Positions 1-6,956 of a DNA stretch of 40,477 nt are shown here, in pieces (within the stretch, counting starts at the first letter, position 1; each line of letters starts with the position of its first letter). Below the pieces are notes generated by a model. It did not search any database and had not been told where the DNA came from. It saw nothing but the letters and a program-made list of their open reading frames with translations. This DNA comes from Nitrospirota bacterium (GTDB lineage Bacteria > Nitrospirota > Thermodesulfovibrionia > Thermodesulfovibrionales > UBA6898). Both the position numbers and the translations under genes were made by a program. The stretch covers positions 1-40,477 of the forward strand of contig JAJZPM010000033.1 in NCBI GenBank assembly GCA_021811105.1, written 5' to 3'.

Positions 1-32
1 TGCTTGTGATAATCAATTCCCATATACTTCAT
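1..32 (-). CDS. IS110-family transposase, N-terminal fragment cut by window edge
   Basis: Reading leftward from an ATG at 32 gives MKYMGIDYHK and then leaves the window. This opening (a short strand ending in G-I-D-x-H-K) is typical of the DEDD/RuvC-like domain of IS110-family transposases, where the Asp is the first catalytic residue. A strong ribosome-binding site, AAGGAGG, lies just upstream on the minus strand (40-46). Only ten full codons are visible, so the family call rests on the N-terminal motif and on the structured leader next to it. Confidence 0.6.
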   Translation of the reverse strand, partial: MKYMGIDYHK

Positions 33-118
33 GTGTGCACCTCCTTATGTGATCCTTTGAGATCGTAGGGGATAGTTTATGCTATCACCCTGTAACGGAG
101 GTGCACTTTTTCATGTTA
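33..118 (-). mobile_element. Non-coding end of the IS110-type element with structured leader
   Basis: The stretch upstream of the transposase start carries a perfect 10-base inverted repeat, GTGCACCTCC at 35-44 and GGAGGTGCAC at 97-106. Between the arms are two smaller hairpins: GATAG/CTATC around 71-86, and GATC/GATC around 51-64. In the minus-strand transcript the GGAGG of the ribosome-binding site lies inside the 3' arm, so the fold would hide it. The outer boundary of the element near 107-118 is a guess, placed where the next repeat family begins. Confidence 0.5.
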
Positions 119-212
119 TCATTCCCGTGAAGACCTGCCTGCCGGCAGGCAGGCAGGCGGGAATCCAGTGTATTCGAGGAGTTCTGGATACCCGCCTCCG
201 CGGGTATGACAA
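119..212. repeat. Palindromic intergenic repeat (TCATTCCCG...CGGG-ATGAC family), copy 1
   Basis: The left arm ATCATTCCCGTGAAG and the right arm CGCGGGTATGACAAA are inverted copies, with inner GGGAATCCAG and CTGGATACCCG boxes. This is the same family as the copies near 1996-2072 and 3040-3110. A perfect 20-bp palindrome made of CCTGCCTGCC and its complement sits inside the left arm at 134-153 and looks like a secondary insertion or expansion. The element directly abuts the IS110-type end. Confidence 0.75.
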
Positions 213-303
213 ACTCCTATGAAAGATCAAAATATTACTTTTTCAACATCGATTTTACTGACACGGGGACAGGACTGTCAATGACAAAATACCCGGGAAC
301 TTC

Positions 304-331
304 TTGGGGAAGGTGCCGAATGTGTTAAAAT
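304..331 (+). promoter_or_regulatory. Putative sigma-70 promoter of cobA-hemD
   Basis: TTGGGG at 304-309, a 16-base spacer and TAAAAT at 326-331. Transcription would start near 338, only a few bases before the ATG at 341, so the message would have almost no leader. The -35 box is a weak match. Confidence 0.4.
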
Positions 332-340
332 GGAACGCTC

Positions 341-1969
341 ATGAAAAACGGAAAAGGTATTGTCTATCTTGTCGGCGCGGGGCCGGGCGATATCGGGCTG
401 CTGACGGTCAAGGGGCTGCGGTGCCTCCAGAAGGCCGAAGTGGTGATCTACGACTTTCACCTGAACGGCCAGATCCTCAATTATATAAGCGGCGACGCTG
501 AATTCATATACGCCGGAAAGCGCGGGGGCCATCATGCGATGACCCAGGACGAGATAAACGCGGCGATCGTCGCGAAGGCAAAAGAGGGAAAGATCGTCTG
601 CCGGCTCAAGGGAGGCGATCCCTTTGTATTCGGGAGGGGCGGTGAAGAGGCCCAGGTATTGGCAAGAGAGAACATTCGGTTTGAGGTCGTGCCTGGCGTG
701 AGCTCTTCAGTTGCCGCACCGGCGTATGCGGGCATCCCGCTTACCCACAGACTTTACTCGTCTTCCTTCGCGGTCATTCCGGGCTACGAAGATACCACCA
801 AGGGGGAGTCGGCCATAGACTGGGCGAAACTTGCCACAGGGGTAGGCACCCTCGTATTTCTCATGGCGGTCAAGAACATCGGGGTCCTCACGGAGAAGTT
901 GATCGAACACGGAAGGAGCTCCGACACTCCTGTTGCGGTCATACGATGGGGAACGCGGCCCGACCAAAGGACTCTTGTGTCCACGCTGGGGAATATCGCC
1001 GAGCTAGTCCGGGAGAAGGACATAAGGCCTCCTGCGGTGATGGTGGTCGGAGACGTTGTGAATCTCCGGAAGGAACTTTCCTGGTACGAAGAAAAGCCGA
1101 TGTTCGGTCACCGCATACTCGTGACAAGGGAGCACACCGGAGGGTTCGAACCGCTCGAAGAACTCGGCGCCGAAGTGATCCAGTTCCCGACGGTCGAGAT
1201 AGTGCCCCCGCCGTCATGGGAAGAACTTGATGTATGTATCGACCGGATACATGCGTACGACTGGCTCATATTTACGAGTGCGAACGGAGTAAAATATTTT
1301 TTCAGAAGGCTCTTCGAAAACGGGGTCGATATCCGCGAACTGAAGGGGCTGAGGATATGCGCGATCGGTGCGAAGACCGCTGCCGAGGTCGGAAAATTCG
1401 GCCTCAAGGTTGATCTCGTGCCAGAGGAATTCAGGGCTGAGGGGCTGATAGAGGCGTTTGTAAAATTGCATAGAGCGGAGAGCAAAGGGCGAAGCGTGGA
1501 TGAAAGAAAAGACTATGGAAGTAAGGAATCTGCACCCTGTGCGCCAAGCGCTATGCCCCTTGCGGGTTTTAAGTTCCTCCTTCCCCGGGCAGAGGTGGCG
1601 CGGGAGATTTTCCCTGAAAAAGTCCGCCAACTGGGAGGGGAGATCGACGTGCCGGTGACCTACAGGGCGGTCTTGCCCGAGCTTCACGGGAAGAGGCTGC
1701 GGCGGTTTCTGAAGGAGGGCCGGATCACTATCGCGACATTTACGAGTGCGGCGACCTTCAATAATTTCAGGGAGATCATGGGGGACGAATCGGATGTGCT
1801 TCTCAAAAAGGTTGCGATCGCCGTGATAGGCCCTGTTACGGAAAAGGCGGTGAAGAAAGCGGGGCTCGATGTCTCAATCATGCCTCGGGAGGCGACGATC
1901 GAGGCGATGGTCGAAGCGATAAAAGAATGGGTGGCAAGTAACGCTCCCGCCTCCGGCGCCCCCTCTTAA
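341..1969 (+). CDS. cobA-hemD: Uroporphyrinogen-III C-methyltransferase / uroporphyrinogen-III synthase fusion (CobA-HemD)
   Basis: A bifunctional cytoplasmic enzyme of tetrapyrrole synthesis. The C-terminal half closes hydroxymethylbilane to uroporphyrinogen III; the N-terminal half methylates it with SAM to precorrin-2, for sirohaem, cobalamin or haem d1. Residues 1-245 are the SAM methylase: GAGPGD near 12-17, RLKGGDPFVFGRGGEE at 88-103, VVPGVSSS near 117. Residues about 255-535 are HemD-like. Such fusions are common in Nitrospirota, Desulfobacterota and clostridia. Two oddities involve repeats. A roughly 30-residue low-complexity insert (about 377-406) is encoded by an imperfect inverted repeat at 1468-1556. 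The last residues and the TAA stop are encoded by the first half of a 58-bp repeat family that also occurs at 7860 and 9329. There is little sign of a Shine-Dalgarno sequence before the ATG, in line with a nearly leaderless transcript. Confidence 0.93.
   Translation: MKNGKGIVYLVGAGPGDIGLLTVKGLRCLQKAEVVIYDFHLNGQILNYISGDAEFIYAGKRGGHHAMTQDEINAAIVAKAKEGKIVCRLKGGDPFVFGRGGEEAQVLARENIRFEVVPGVSSSVAAPAYAGIPLTHRLYSSSFAVIPGYEDTTKGESAIDWAKLATGVGTLVFLMAVKNIGVLTEKLIEHGRSSDTPVAVIRWGTRPDQRTLVSTLGNIAELVREKDIRPPAVMVVGDVVNLRKELSWYEEKPMFGHRILVTREHTGGFEPLEELGAEVIQFPTVEIVPPPSWEELDVCIDRIHAYDWLIFTSANGVKYFFRRLFENGVDIRELKGLRICAIGAKTAAEVGKFGLKVDLVPEEFRAEGLIEAFVKLHRAESKGRSVDERKDYGSKESAPCAPSAMPLAGFKFLLPRAEVAREIFPEKVRQLGGEIDVPVTYRAVLPELHGKRLRRFLKEGRITIATFTSAATFNNFREIMGDESDVLLKKVAIAVIGPVTEKAVKKAGLDVSIMPREATIEAMVEAIKEWVASNAPASGAPS
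1468..1556. repeat. Imperfect inverted repeat inserted in frame in hemD
   Basis: The left arm begins GCATAGAGCGGAGAGC at 1468. The right arm ends AAGCGCTATGC at 1556 and pairs imperfectly with it (GCATAG, GC and AGGG blocks recur in reverse complement). The segment falls between the conserved parts '...AEGLIEAF' and 'FKFLLPRAEVARE' of the HemD domain, which in relatives are joined by only a few residues. It therefore looks like a palindromic element captured in the reading frame. Confidence 0.55.
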
Positions 1970-2124
1970 GCTATGAACCCGGCAATTAAATATCGTCATG
2001 CCCGAGGTTCTCAGTCGGGCATCCAGAGTCATTGTTTCTTCTGGATTCCCGCCTACAGACTGCGGAAATGACAAATTACGGAATTTTGTTGCCGGAGTAA
2101 TAAGAGGGGGAAGGGGGAGTTATG
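1938..2124 (+). repeat. 58-bp palindromic repeat, copy 1, split by a MITE
   Basis: The left half GTAACGCTCCCGCC...CCCCTCTTAAGCTA (1938-1973) and the right half TAAGAGGGGGAAGG...GAGTTATG (2101-2124) together match the uninterrupted copy at 9329-9386. They are separated by 127 bp. The left half provides the final codons and stop of CobA-HemD. The right half ends in GGGGGAGTTATG, a ribosome-binding site plus ATG. Confidence 0.8.
1974..2100. mobile_element. 127-bp MITE with TA target duplication, nested in the 58-bp repeat
   Basis: The insert is bounded by TA at 1972-1973 and TA at 2101-2102; the intact repeat copy at 9329 has a single TA there. Exactly five bases inside each boundary lie CCGGCAA (1979-1985) and its complement TTGCCGG (2089-2095), followed on both sides by further imperfect inverted matches (AAAT..CGT, then CAT.CCG). 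The interior is a copy of the TCATTCCCG/CTGGATTCCCG palindrome family. No coding capacity. TA duplication plus terminal inverted repeats is the pattern of IS630/Tc1-mariner-type MITEs. Confidence 0.75.
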
Positions 2125-2193
2125 GCCGCCTGTCAGCCTATTTTGAAGAACGAACTATTTTTTTGTTCGCACATGTCCGATGCTCGCAGATAA
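2122..2193 (+). CDS. Possible 23-codon leader peptide supplied by the repeat, overlapping plsC
   Basis: The ATG at the very end of the 58-bp repeat is preceded by GGGGGAG at good spacing. It opens a 23-codon frame (begins MAACQPILKNELFF) that stops at 2191-2193, 14 bases after the start codon of the acyltransferase in another frame. The acyltransferase has no clear ribosome-binding site of its own, so translation of this short frame could couple to it. There is no homology evidence, and it may be a chance frame. Confidence 0.25.
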   Translation: MAACQPILKNELFFCSHMSDARR

Positions 2194-2962
2194 AGATATC
2201 TATATCACCGACCCGCAGCGTCCGAGGTCCCTTTTTTCGAGGGTCTTTCTCAGCCCGAAGTTCACCTTTTATCCCCAGTTTTTTTGGATCGTATGGGCGA
2301 ACAGCAGGAAGGCGAAAAGGGGCTTGTACGGAGGCAAGGAATGGGCGGAGAGCAGCCTCGACGTCATGCGCGCCCTCGAGAACGTGGGCGTCCGGGTCGA
2401 GATCACCGGCATGCATAATATGAGGAAGTTCGACGGTCCGGCGGTCTTCATAGGCAACCACATGAGCACGCTCGAGACCATGGTGCTTCCATGCATCATT
2501 CAGCCGGTAAAAGAGGCCACGTTCATTGTAAAGAAAAGCCTGATCACGATGCCTGTTTTCGGACACGTCATGCGGTCGAGGGACCCGATCGTTGTGGGCC
2601 GCACTAACCCGAGGGAGGACCTAAAGACGGTCCTCGAACAAGGGACAAGGAGACTGCAAAAAGGCAGGTCGGTCATTGTCTTCCCGCAGAGCACGAGGGC
2701 CGTCGAGTTCAAGCCCGAGGAGTTCAATTCTCTCGGGATAAAACTCGCTGCGAGGGCAGCAGTGCCCGTCATCCCGGTGGCACTGAAGACAGACGCCTGG
2801 GGAATCGGGAAATACGTAAAGGAATTCGGGCCCATAGACAACCGGAAGACCGTGCACTTCGCCTTCGGAGAACCGATGAAGGTGGAGGGTCGCGGCTCAG
2901 ATGAGCATGAGCGGGTGATCAGGTTCATACGGGAAAAACTCGAAGCGTGGAACAAGTTTTGA
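2180..2962 (+). CDS. PlsC-like lysophospholipid acyltransferase with altered motifs
   Basis: A 260-residue protein of the PlsC/1-acyl-glycerol-3-phosphate acyltransferase family, which moves an acyl chain onto a lysophospholipid or related acceptor at the membrane. The first motif block is NHMSTLE at 93-99, so the family His-x4-Asp is His94-x4-Glu99. The third block, usually FPEGTR, reads FPQSTR at 169-173 region; VPVIPVAL follows as block IV. A hydrophobic stretch with aromatic residues near 26-40 could dip into the membrane. Both altered positions lie in catalytic or phosphate-binding motifs, so the usual AGPAT reaction is not assured; a different acceptor or acyl donor is possible. The start at 2180 lacks a good Shine-Dalgarno and may be coupled to the short frame at 2122-2193. 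Confidence 0.8.
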   Translation: MLADKDIYITDPQRPRSLFSRVFLSPKFTFYPQFFWIVWANSRKAKRGLYGGKEWAESSLDVMRALENVGVRVEITGMHNMRKFDGPAVFIGNHMSTLETMVLPCIIQPVKEATFIVKKSLITMPVFGHVMRSRDPIVVGRTNPREDLKTVLEQGTRRLQKGRSVIVFPQSTRAVEFKPEEFNSLGIKLAARAAVPVIPVALKTDAWGIGKYVKEFGPIDNRKTVHFAFGEPMKVEGRGSDEHERVIRFIREKLEAWNKF

Positions 2963-3034
2963 TGTCGCACACCGGTAAGGCGGACATGATGAAAGAAGCC
3001 ATAAAAGCGGCAATTATCAAGTGAGTTCATTAAC

Positions 3035-3112
3035 GGGGTGTCATTCCCGCGAAGGCGGGAATCCAATTTAACCTGCAATGGATTCCCGATTAAGGTCCTC
3101 GGGAATGATAAC
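3035..3112. repeat. Palindromic intergenic repeat (TCATTCCCG family), copy 3
   Basis: GTCATTCCCGCGAAGGCGGG followed by AATCCAATTTAACC, then TGGATTCCCG and CGGGAATGATAAC on the other side. These are inverted arms related to the copies at 119-212 and 1996-2072. Outside the arms GCGGCAATTA on the left resembles the terminal repeat of the MITE at 1974-2100, so this may be an older, decayed copy of the same element. It fills most of the gap 2963-3161. Confidence 0.7.
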
Positions 3113-3167
3113 AAAGTGATTTTTTTCAGGGGTTTCTACCAGGAGGAGAAACCGGGGGACATTGGCG

Positions 3168-3416
3168 ATGGAAATACGGAATGAAGACATTCAAGAGGTG
3201 ACAGTCGGGGTCCCGGAAGGTCACAGACATATCAGGACCTGCATCGTACTCAGGGACGGCACGGAATTGGTGTTCCGGGAGGCGGCGGTGGCGAATATCC
3301 TGAGGGCCTTCGTCACGGTGAAGACCCATCCTGCTAAGACGTCCGTAAGGCTGATCGGGAAGACCATGGAGCAGAGGAAGAAAGGCTACGCCGAGTGGCA
3401 GCTCGTGGAGGAGTGA
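3168..3416 (+). CDS. Conserved-looking small protein of unknown function
   Basis: An 82-residue soluble protein, acidic to neutral, with alternating beta-like and helical segments and no signal peptide, membrane segment, Cys cluster or known motif that I can recognise. The ATG at 3168 follows GGGGGA by about nine bases. A TTG at 3162, with AGGAGGAG 13 bases upstream, is an alternative start that adds two residues. It stands alone between two repeat-rich gaps. Codon use looks like that of its neighbours, so it is probably a real gene. I do not recognise the family. Confidence 0.6.
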   Translation: MEIRNEDIQEVTVGVPEGHRHIRTCIVLRDGTELVFREAAVANILRAFVTVKTHPAKTSVRLIGKTMEQRKKGYAEWQLVEE

Positions 3417-3476
3417 AATTTCACCAGCGGTCTGATCGTATTAATGGCCTCGAAATAGTATTCACATGTTTATCGG

Positions 3477-3554
3477 AAAATCCCTCCTCACCTCCCTTTG
3501 CCAAAGGGAGGAAATACGACCCTCTTTAGCAAAGAGGGGAAACGGGGAGATTTT
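3477..3554. repeat. Paired REP-like palindromes (CCCTTTGSCAAAGGG family)
   Basis: Two short hairpins in opposite orientation: CTCCCTTTGCCAAAGGGAG near 3492-3510 and CCCTCTTTAGCAAAGAGGG near 3520-3538, with outer arms AAAATCCCTCC and GGGGAGATTTT. The tail arrangement (hairpin, then purine-rich GGGGA.TTTT) is the same as at 28332, 28400, 32762 and 32867. Apart from this pair I see nothing else clear in the gap 3417-3635. Confidence 0.75.
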
Positions 3555-3635
3555 ATAATTTGTTATCCATCCCTCGAATAATTGATGACTCCCGGTTTAC
3601 CAATTTCGGGCGTAAAGTGTTACATTATAGGTGCT

Positions 3636-3980
3636 ATGGCTGAGAAGATCCTTGTTGTCGACGACGAGACCCTGATACTTACCGCGGTCGAGAGGGCGCT
3701 TGTTAAGGTCGGCTATTTCATTGCGAGGGCGCAAACCATGGAAGAACTCGACGAGGTGGTGAAAGATGGGCCGTTCGACCTGCTTATCACGGATATCTAC
3801 ATGGAGGGAGGCTCCCTCGATGAGGTGATCGAAAAAGTGCGAAAGACATCCCCGTCGATCAAGGTCCTCAAGATGAGCGGCGCGGCCGGCGGAGGGAAGA
3901 CCGGGCACTTCATCGAAAAGCCTTTTAATATCGAGACGCTCAGGAAAAAGGTCAAAGACATACTCAATGGGTCTCTCTGA
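3636..3980 (+). CDS. Receiver-only response regulator
   Basis: A 114-residue single CheY-like receiver domain with no output domain. The acidic pair is Asp9-Asp10 (LVVDDE), the phospho-acceptor Asp53 (LLITDIY), Ser81 replaces the switch Thr/Ser (LKMSGA), and Lys95 sits in FIEKPF, so all phosphorylation residues are present. I chose the ATG at 3636, behind AGGTG; an upstream ATG at 3582 would add 18 residues unlike any receiver start. It overlaps the next gene by 14 bases and so is probably cotranslated with the PAP2-GT39 fusion. It may signal by protein-protein contact with a partner outside this window. Confidence 0.88.
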   Translation: MAEKILVVDDETLILTAVERALVKVGYFIARAQTMEELDEVVKDGPFDLLITDIYMEGGSLDEVIEKVRKTSPSIKVLKMSGAAGGGKTGHFIEKPFNIETLRKKVKDILNGSL

Positions 3981-6009
3981 ATTAGACGTTTCGGTATTCT
4001 TTTCCATCAACAGAAATCTTCAAAACGGCCTCTTCGACGTTGTGATGCCTTTTCTTTCGAACAATTCGAAGCTGGTCTTTCTGCCGCTTCTGATCTGGGT
4101 ATTCGCGAAAGAGGGAAGAAAAGCATGGTCTTTCCTGGCGATTGCGGGTCTTGCCTTTGCTTTGGCTGATTCCGGAGGGAACATCCTGAAGCAGTTGATC
4201 GCCAGGCCCAGACCCTGCAGCGTGCTCGACGGCGTGCGCCTCCTTGCGGGCTGCGGAAACTCCTTCTCGATGCCTTCCAACCACGCAGTAAATGCCTTCG
4301 GGGTCGCGGCCGCCTTCTGGTTTCTCCGCAAGGATTTTGTCACGGGTTTCTATCTCTTTGTCGCGGCCGCTATCGGATTTTCGCGGGTGTATATCGGGGT
4401 CCATTATCCGGCCGATGTCCTGGCGGGCGCACTGTTCGGCGTCGGGGTCGCGTATACCGCGGTTGTGCTGTCCGCGCGTGCGGCCGGAATGTACCGCAGA
4501 GGAGCTTACGGCAGACTGCTTTTTCTCGTCATCGTGCTTATCAGTATATTGCGTATTTACTATATCCATACCGGTCCCTTTGATCTGAGCGCTGACGAGG
4601 CCCATTACTGGGAATGGTCGAGAAGACTGGACCTGAGCTATTACTCGAAGGGGCCGATGATCGCCTATCTCATCCGTGCCGGCACCTCGGTGTTCGGCAA
4701 TACTGTTTTGGGGGTGAGGGTATTCGCGGTCGTCCTTTCGGCCCTGAGCAGCCTCGCGCTTTTCAAGCTGGGCAAGCAGCTCTATGACGGAAGGACCGGC
4801 TTTTTCTCCGCATTGCTGGTGCAGGTCGTCCCGCTCTACTCCACCTACGGTGTGCTTATGACGATAGATTCGCCTTTCATGTTCTTCTGGATTCTGTCGC
4901 TCCTCTTCTTCTGGAAGACGATGGAATCCGGGGGCCCCGGAGTTTCCGGGAAACGGGGCATGCTTCCCTGGGTGCTGCTGGGGGTTTCGATAGGGCTCGG
5001 TCTCCTGGCGAAATATACCATGGCCCTTTTCTATCTCTCAGGATTTCTTTTTTATATTTTCAATAAAGACGCGCGGAGGTTCCTTCTCGAAAAAGGCCCC
5101 TATATTGCGGCGGCGGTCAGTCTCATCGTCTTTAGTCCTGTGATCATATGGAATGCCGGCCGCGGCTGGGTCACCCTGAAACATACCGCAGGGCAGGCCC
5201 ATCTGTATGACGGGCTCGTCCTGTCGCCGAAATATTTTTTCGATTTTCTCGGCTCCCAGCTTGGCGTGATCACCCCGGTCCTGTTTGTGCTTCTCTTCAT
5301 CGCCCTCTGGAAGATGAAGGGCGATAAGAAAGGCGCATTCCTCTTTTGGTTCTCGGTCCCGATCTTCGTGTTTTTTGCACTGAAGAGCATCCAGGGCAAG
5401 GTCCAGGGAAACTGGGCACTGCCTGCATACGCAACCGGATTCATCGCATTTTCGGCATGCTTCGTCAATGAAACGGCCCTTGCAAAAAAATCTTACCGGT
5501 GGCTCGTGGCCGTATCGATCACCCTTGCCCTGGTCCTGACCTCCATTGCCTATTACCCGTCGCTTCTGAAATTCCTTCCCCCCAGGATTGACCCGACGGC
5601 GAGGCTGACAATGAAGCTGCTGGGTTGGAAGGAACTCGGCGAGCAGACGAGCGGCATCTATAGAGAACTGTCATCGAAAGGCCCCGCATTTGTCTTTTCC
5701 GACAGCTATCAGATTTCGAGCGAACTCGCCTTCTATATGGCGGGGAATCCGGTCACCTACTGCGTGAACCTCGGGAGACGGATGGACCAGTACGACCTCT
5801 GGCCGGGGTTCGAAAAGGACATCGGGTATAACGCTCTCTTTGTGGCGTATAACGACACAGACCTCCCGCAGGAACTGGCGCATGCCTTTGCGAGAAGTGA
5901 GAAAATACCGGTCCTCATCGTGCTCAAGAGGGACAGGATAATGAAATTTACGGTCTTTAAGTGTTATGATTTCAAGGGCATTAAATCCAGATCTTCGGAG
6001 ACGTATTGA
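3967..6009 (+). CDS. PAP2 lipid phosphatase fused to a GT39/ArnT-like glycosyltransferase
   Basis: A 680-residue polytopic inner-membrane protein with two enzymes. Residues 1-170 are a PAP2 phosphatase with all three motifs: K75-x6-R82-P83, P103-S104-N105-H106, and S139-R140 with His146 and Asp150. Residues about 180-680 are a PMT_2/ArnT-type transferase with Asp210-Glu211 in the first periplasmic loop (ADEAHYWEW) and many hydrophobic helices. Members of this second family move a sugar from a polyprenyl phosphate onto lipid A, a protein or another acceptor. PAP2 enzymes remove phosphate from polyprenyl diphosphate or lipid A. The start overlaps the response regulator, and the stop overlaps the following GT2 gene (TGATG), so the cassette is translated as a unit. 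The acceptor cannot be read from the sequence. Confidence 0.88.
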   Translation: MGLSELDVSVFFSINRNLQNGLFDVVMPFLSNNSKLVFLPLLIWVFAKEGRKAWSFLAIAGLAFALADSGGNILKQLIARPRPCSVLDGVRLLAGCGNSFSMPSNHAVNAFGVAAAFWFLRKDFVTGFYLFVAAAIGFSRVYIGVHYPADVLAGALFGVGVAYTAVVLSARAAGMYRRGAYGRLLFLVIVLISILRIYYIHTGPFDLSADEAHYWEWSRRLDLSYYSKGPMIAYLIRAGTSVFGNTVLGVRVFAVVLSALSSLALFKLGKQLYDGRTGFFSALLVQVVPLYSTYGVLMTIDSPFMFFWILSLLFFWKTMESGGPGVSGKRGMLPWVLLGVSIGLGLLAKYTMALFYLSGFLFYIFNKDARRFLLEKGPYIAAAVSLIVFSPVIIWNAGRGWVTLKHTAGQAHLYDGLVLSPKYFFDFLGSQLGVITPVLFVLLFIALWKMKGDKKGAFLFWFSVPIFVFFALKSIQGKVQGNWALPAYATGFIAFSACFVNETALAKKSYRWLVAVSITLALVLTSIAYYPSLLKFLPPRIDPTARLTMKLLGWKELGEQTSGIYRELSSKGPAFVFSDSYQISSELAFYMAGNPVTYCVNLGRRMDQYDLWPGFEKDIGYNALFVAYNDTDLPQELAHAFARSEKIPVLIVLKRDRIMKFTVFKCYDFKGIKSRSSETY

Positions 6010-6956
6010 TGACTATATCGGTAGTAATCCCTCTTTATAACGAAGAAGAGAACGTTGGCGAGCTCCATCGGAGGGTGAAATCCGCTATGGACGGCACGGG
6101 GAAAGAATACGAGGTCATCTATGTCGATGACGGCAGCACCGACCGTACGCTCCCCCTGCTGCAGGACATCCAGGCGGCCGACAGAAACGCGGTGGTGCTC
6201 AGCCTCAGGAGGAACTTCGGACAGACCGCCGCCTTTGCCGCAGGCTTCGACTATGCGAGGGGGGAAGTGATCGTGACGCTTGACGGCGACCTCCAGAACG
6301 ATCCCGACGATATCCCTAAGCTGCTCGAACTGATCCCGGAAAACGATATCGTCAGCGGGTGGCGGAAGAAAAGGAAAGACCCTTTTCTTTCGAGACGGCT
6401 GCCCTCGGTCATGGCCAACTGGCTGATCAGCAAGGTCACCGGCGTGACACTCCATGATTACGGTTGCTCTTTGAAGGCCTACCGCAGGGAGGTGGTCAAG
6501 AACCTGAAGCTTTACGGGGAGATGCACCGTTTCATCCCCGCGGTTGCCAACTGGTACGGGGTAAAGATCGCAGAGGTGGAGACGACCCATCACCCCAGGC
6601 TGAGGGGGAAATCGAAGTACGGGATCTCGCGCACGGTCAGGGTGGTGCTCGACCTGATTACGGTAAAATTCCTCCAGAGTTTTTCCACCAAGCCGCTCCA
6701 GTTTTTCGGCCCCATAGGACTCCTGAGCGGTCTTATCGGGCTTCTCATCTCCTTCTATATGACTGTCGAAAAGTTGTTCCTCGGGAGAGATATCGGCGGC
6801 AGGCCGTTGCTTCTGCTCGGGGCGCTCCTGATAATCGTCGGCATACAGTTTATCGGCATGGGCCTGCTTGGGGAGATGATGGTCAGGGTCTACCACGAAA
6901 CCCAGAAGAAGCCGATATACGTCATCAAAAAAGTAAGCAGGCATGAAGATAAATAA
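6009..6956 (+). CDS. GT2 polyprenyl-phosphate sugar synthase (ArnC/GtrB/DPM1-like)
   Basis: A 315-residue membrane-attached glycosyltransferase of family 2. The N-terminal GT-A domain has VIPLYNEEENV near 6, YVDDGSTDRT near 40 and the metal-binding DGDLQNDPDD near 94-103. Two hydrophobic segments near 235-260 and 268-295 anchor it. This layout is that of enzymes that load a sugar from a nucleotide donor onto undecaprenyl phosphate. It would thus make the donor for the GT39 domain encoded just upstream. The ATG at 6009 shares its A with the preceding TGA; a TTG at 6006 is possible but unlikely. Its end overlaps the following gene by 14 bases. Confidence 0.9.
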   Translation: MTISVVIPLYNEEENVGELHRRVKSAMDGTGKEYEVIYVDDGSTDRTLPLLQDIQAADRNAVVLSLRRNFGQTAAFAAGFDYARGEVIVTLDGDLQNDPDDIPKLLELIPENDIVSGWRKKRKDPFLSRRLPSVMANWLISKVTGVTLHDYGCSLKAYRREVVKNLKLYGEMHRFIPAVANWYGVKIAEVETTHHPRLRGKSKYGISRTVRVVLDLITVKFLQSFSTKPLQFFGPIGLLSGLIGLLISFYMTVEKLFLGRDIGGRPLLLLGALLIIVGIQFIGMGLLGEMMVRVYHETQKKPIYVIKKVSRHEDK

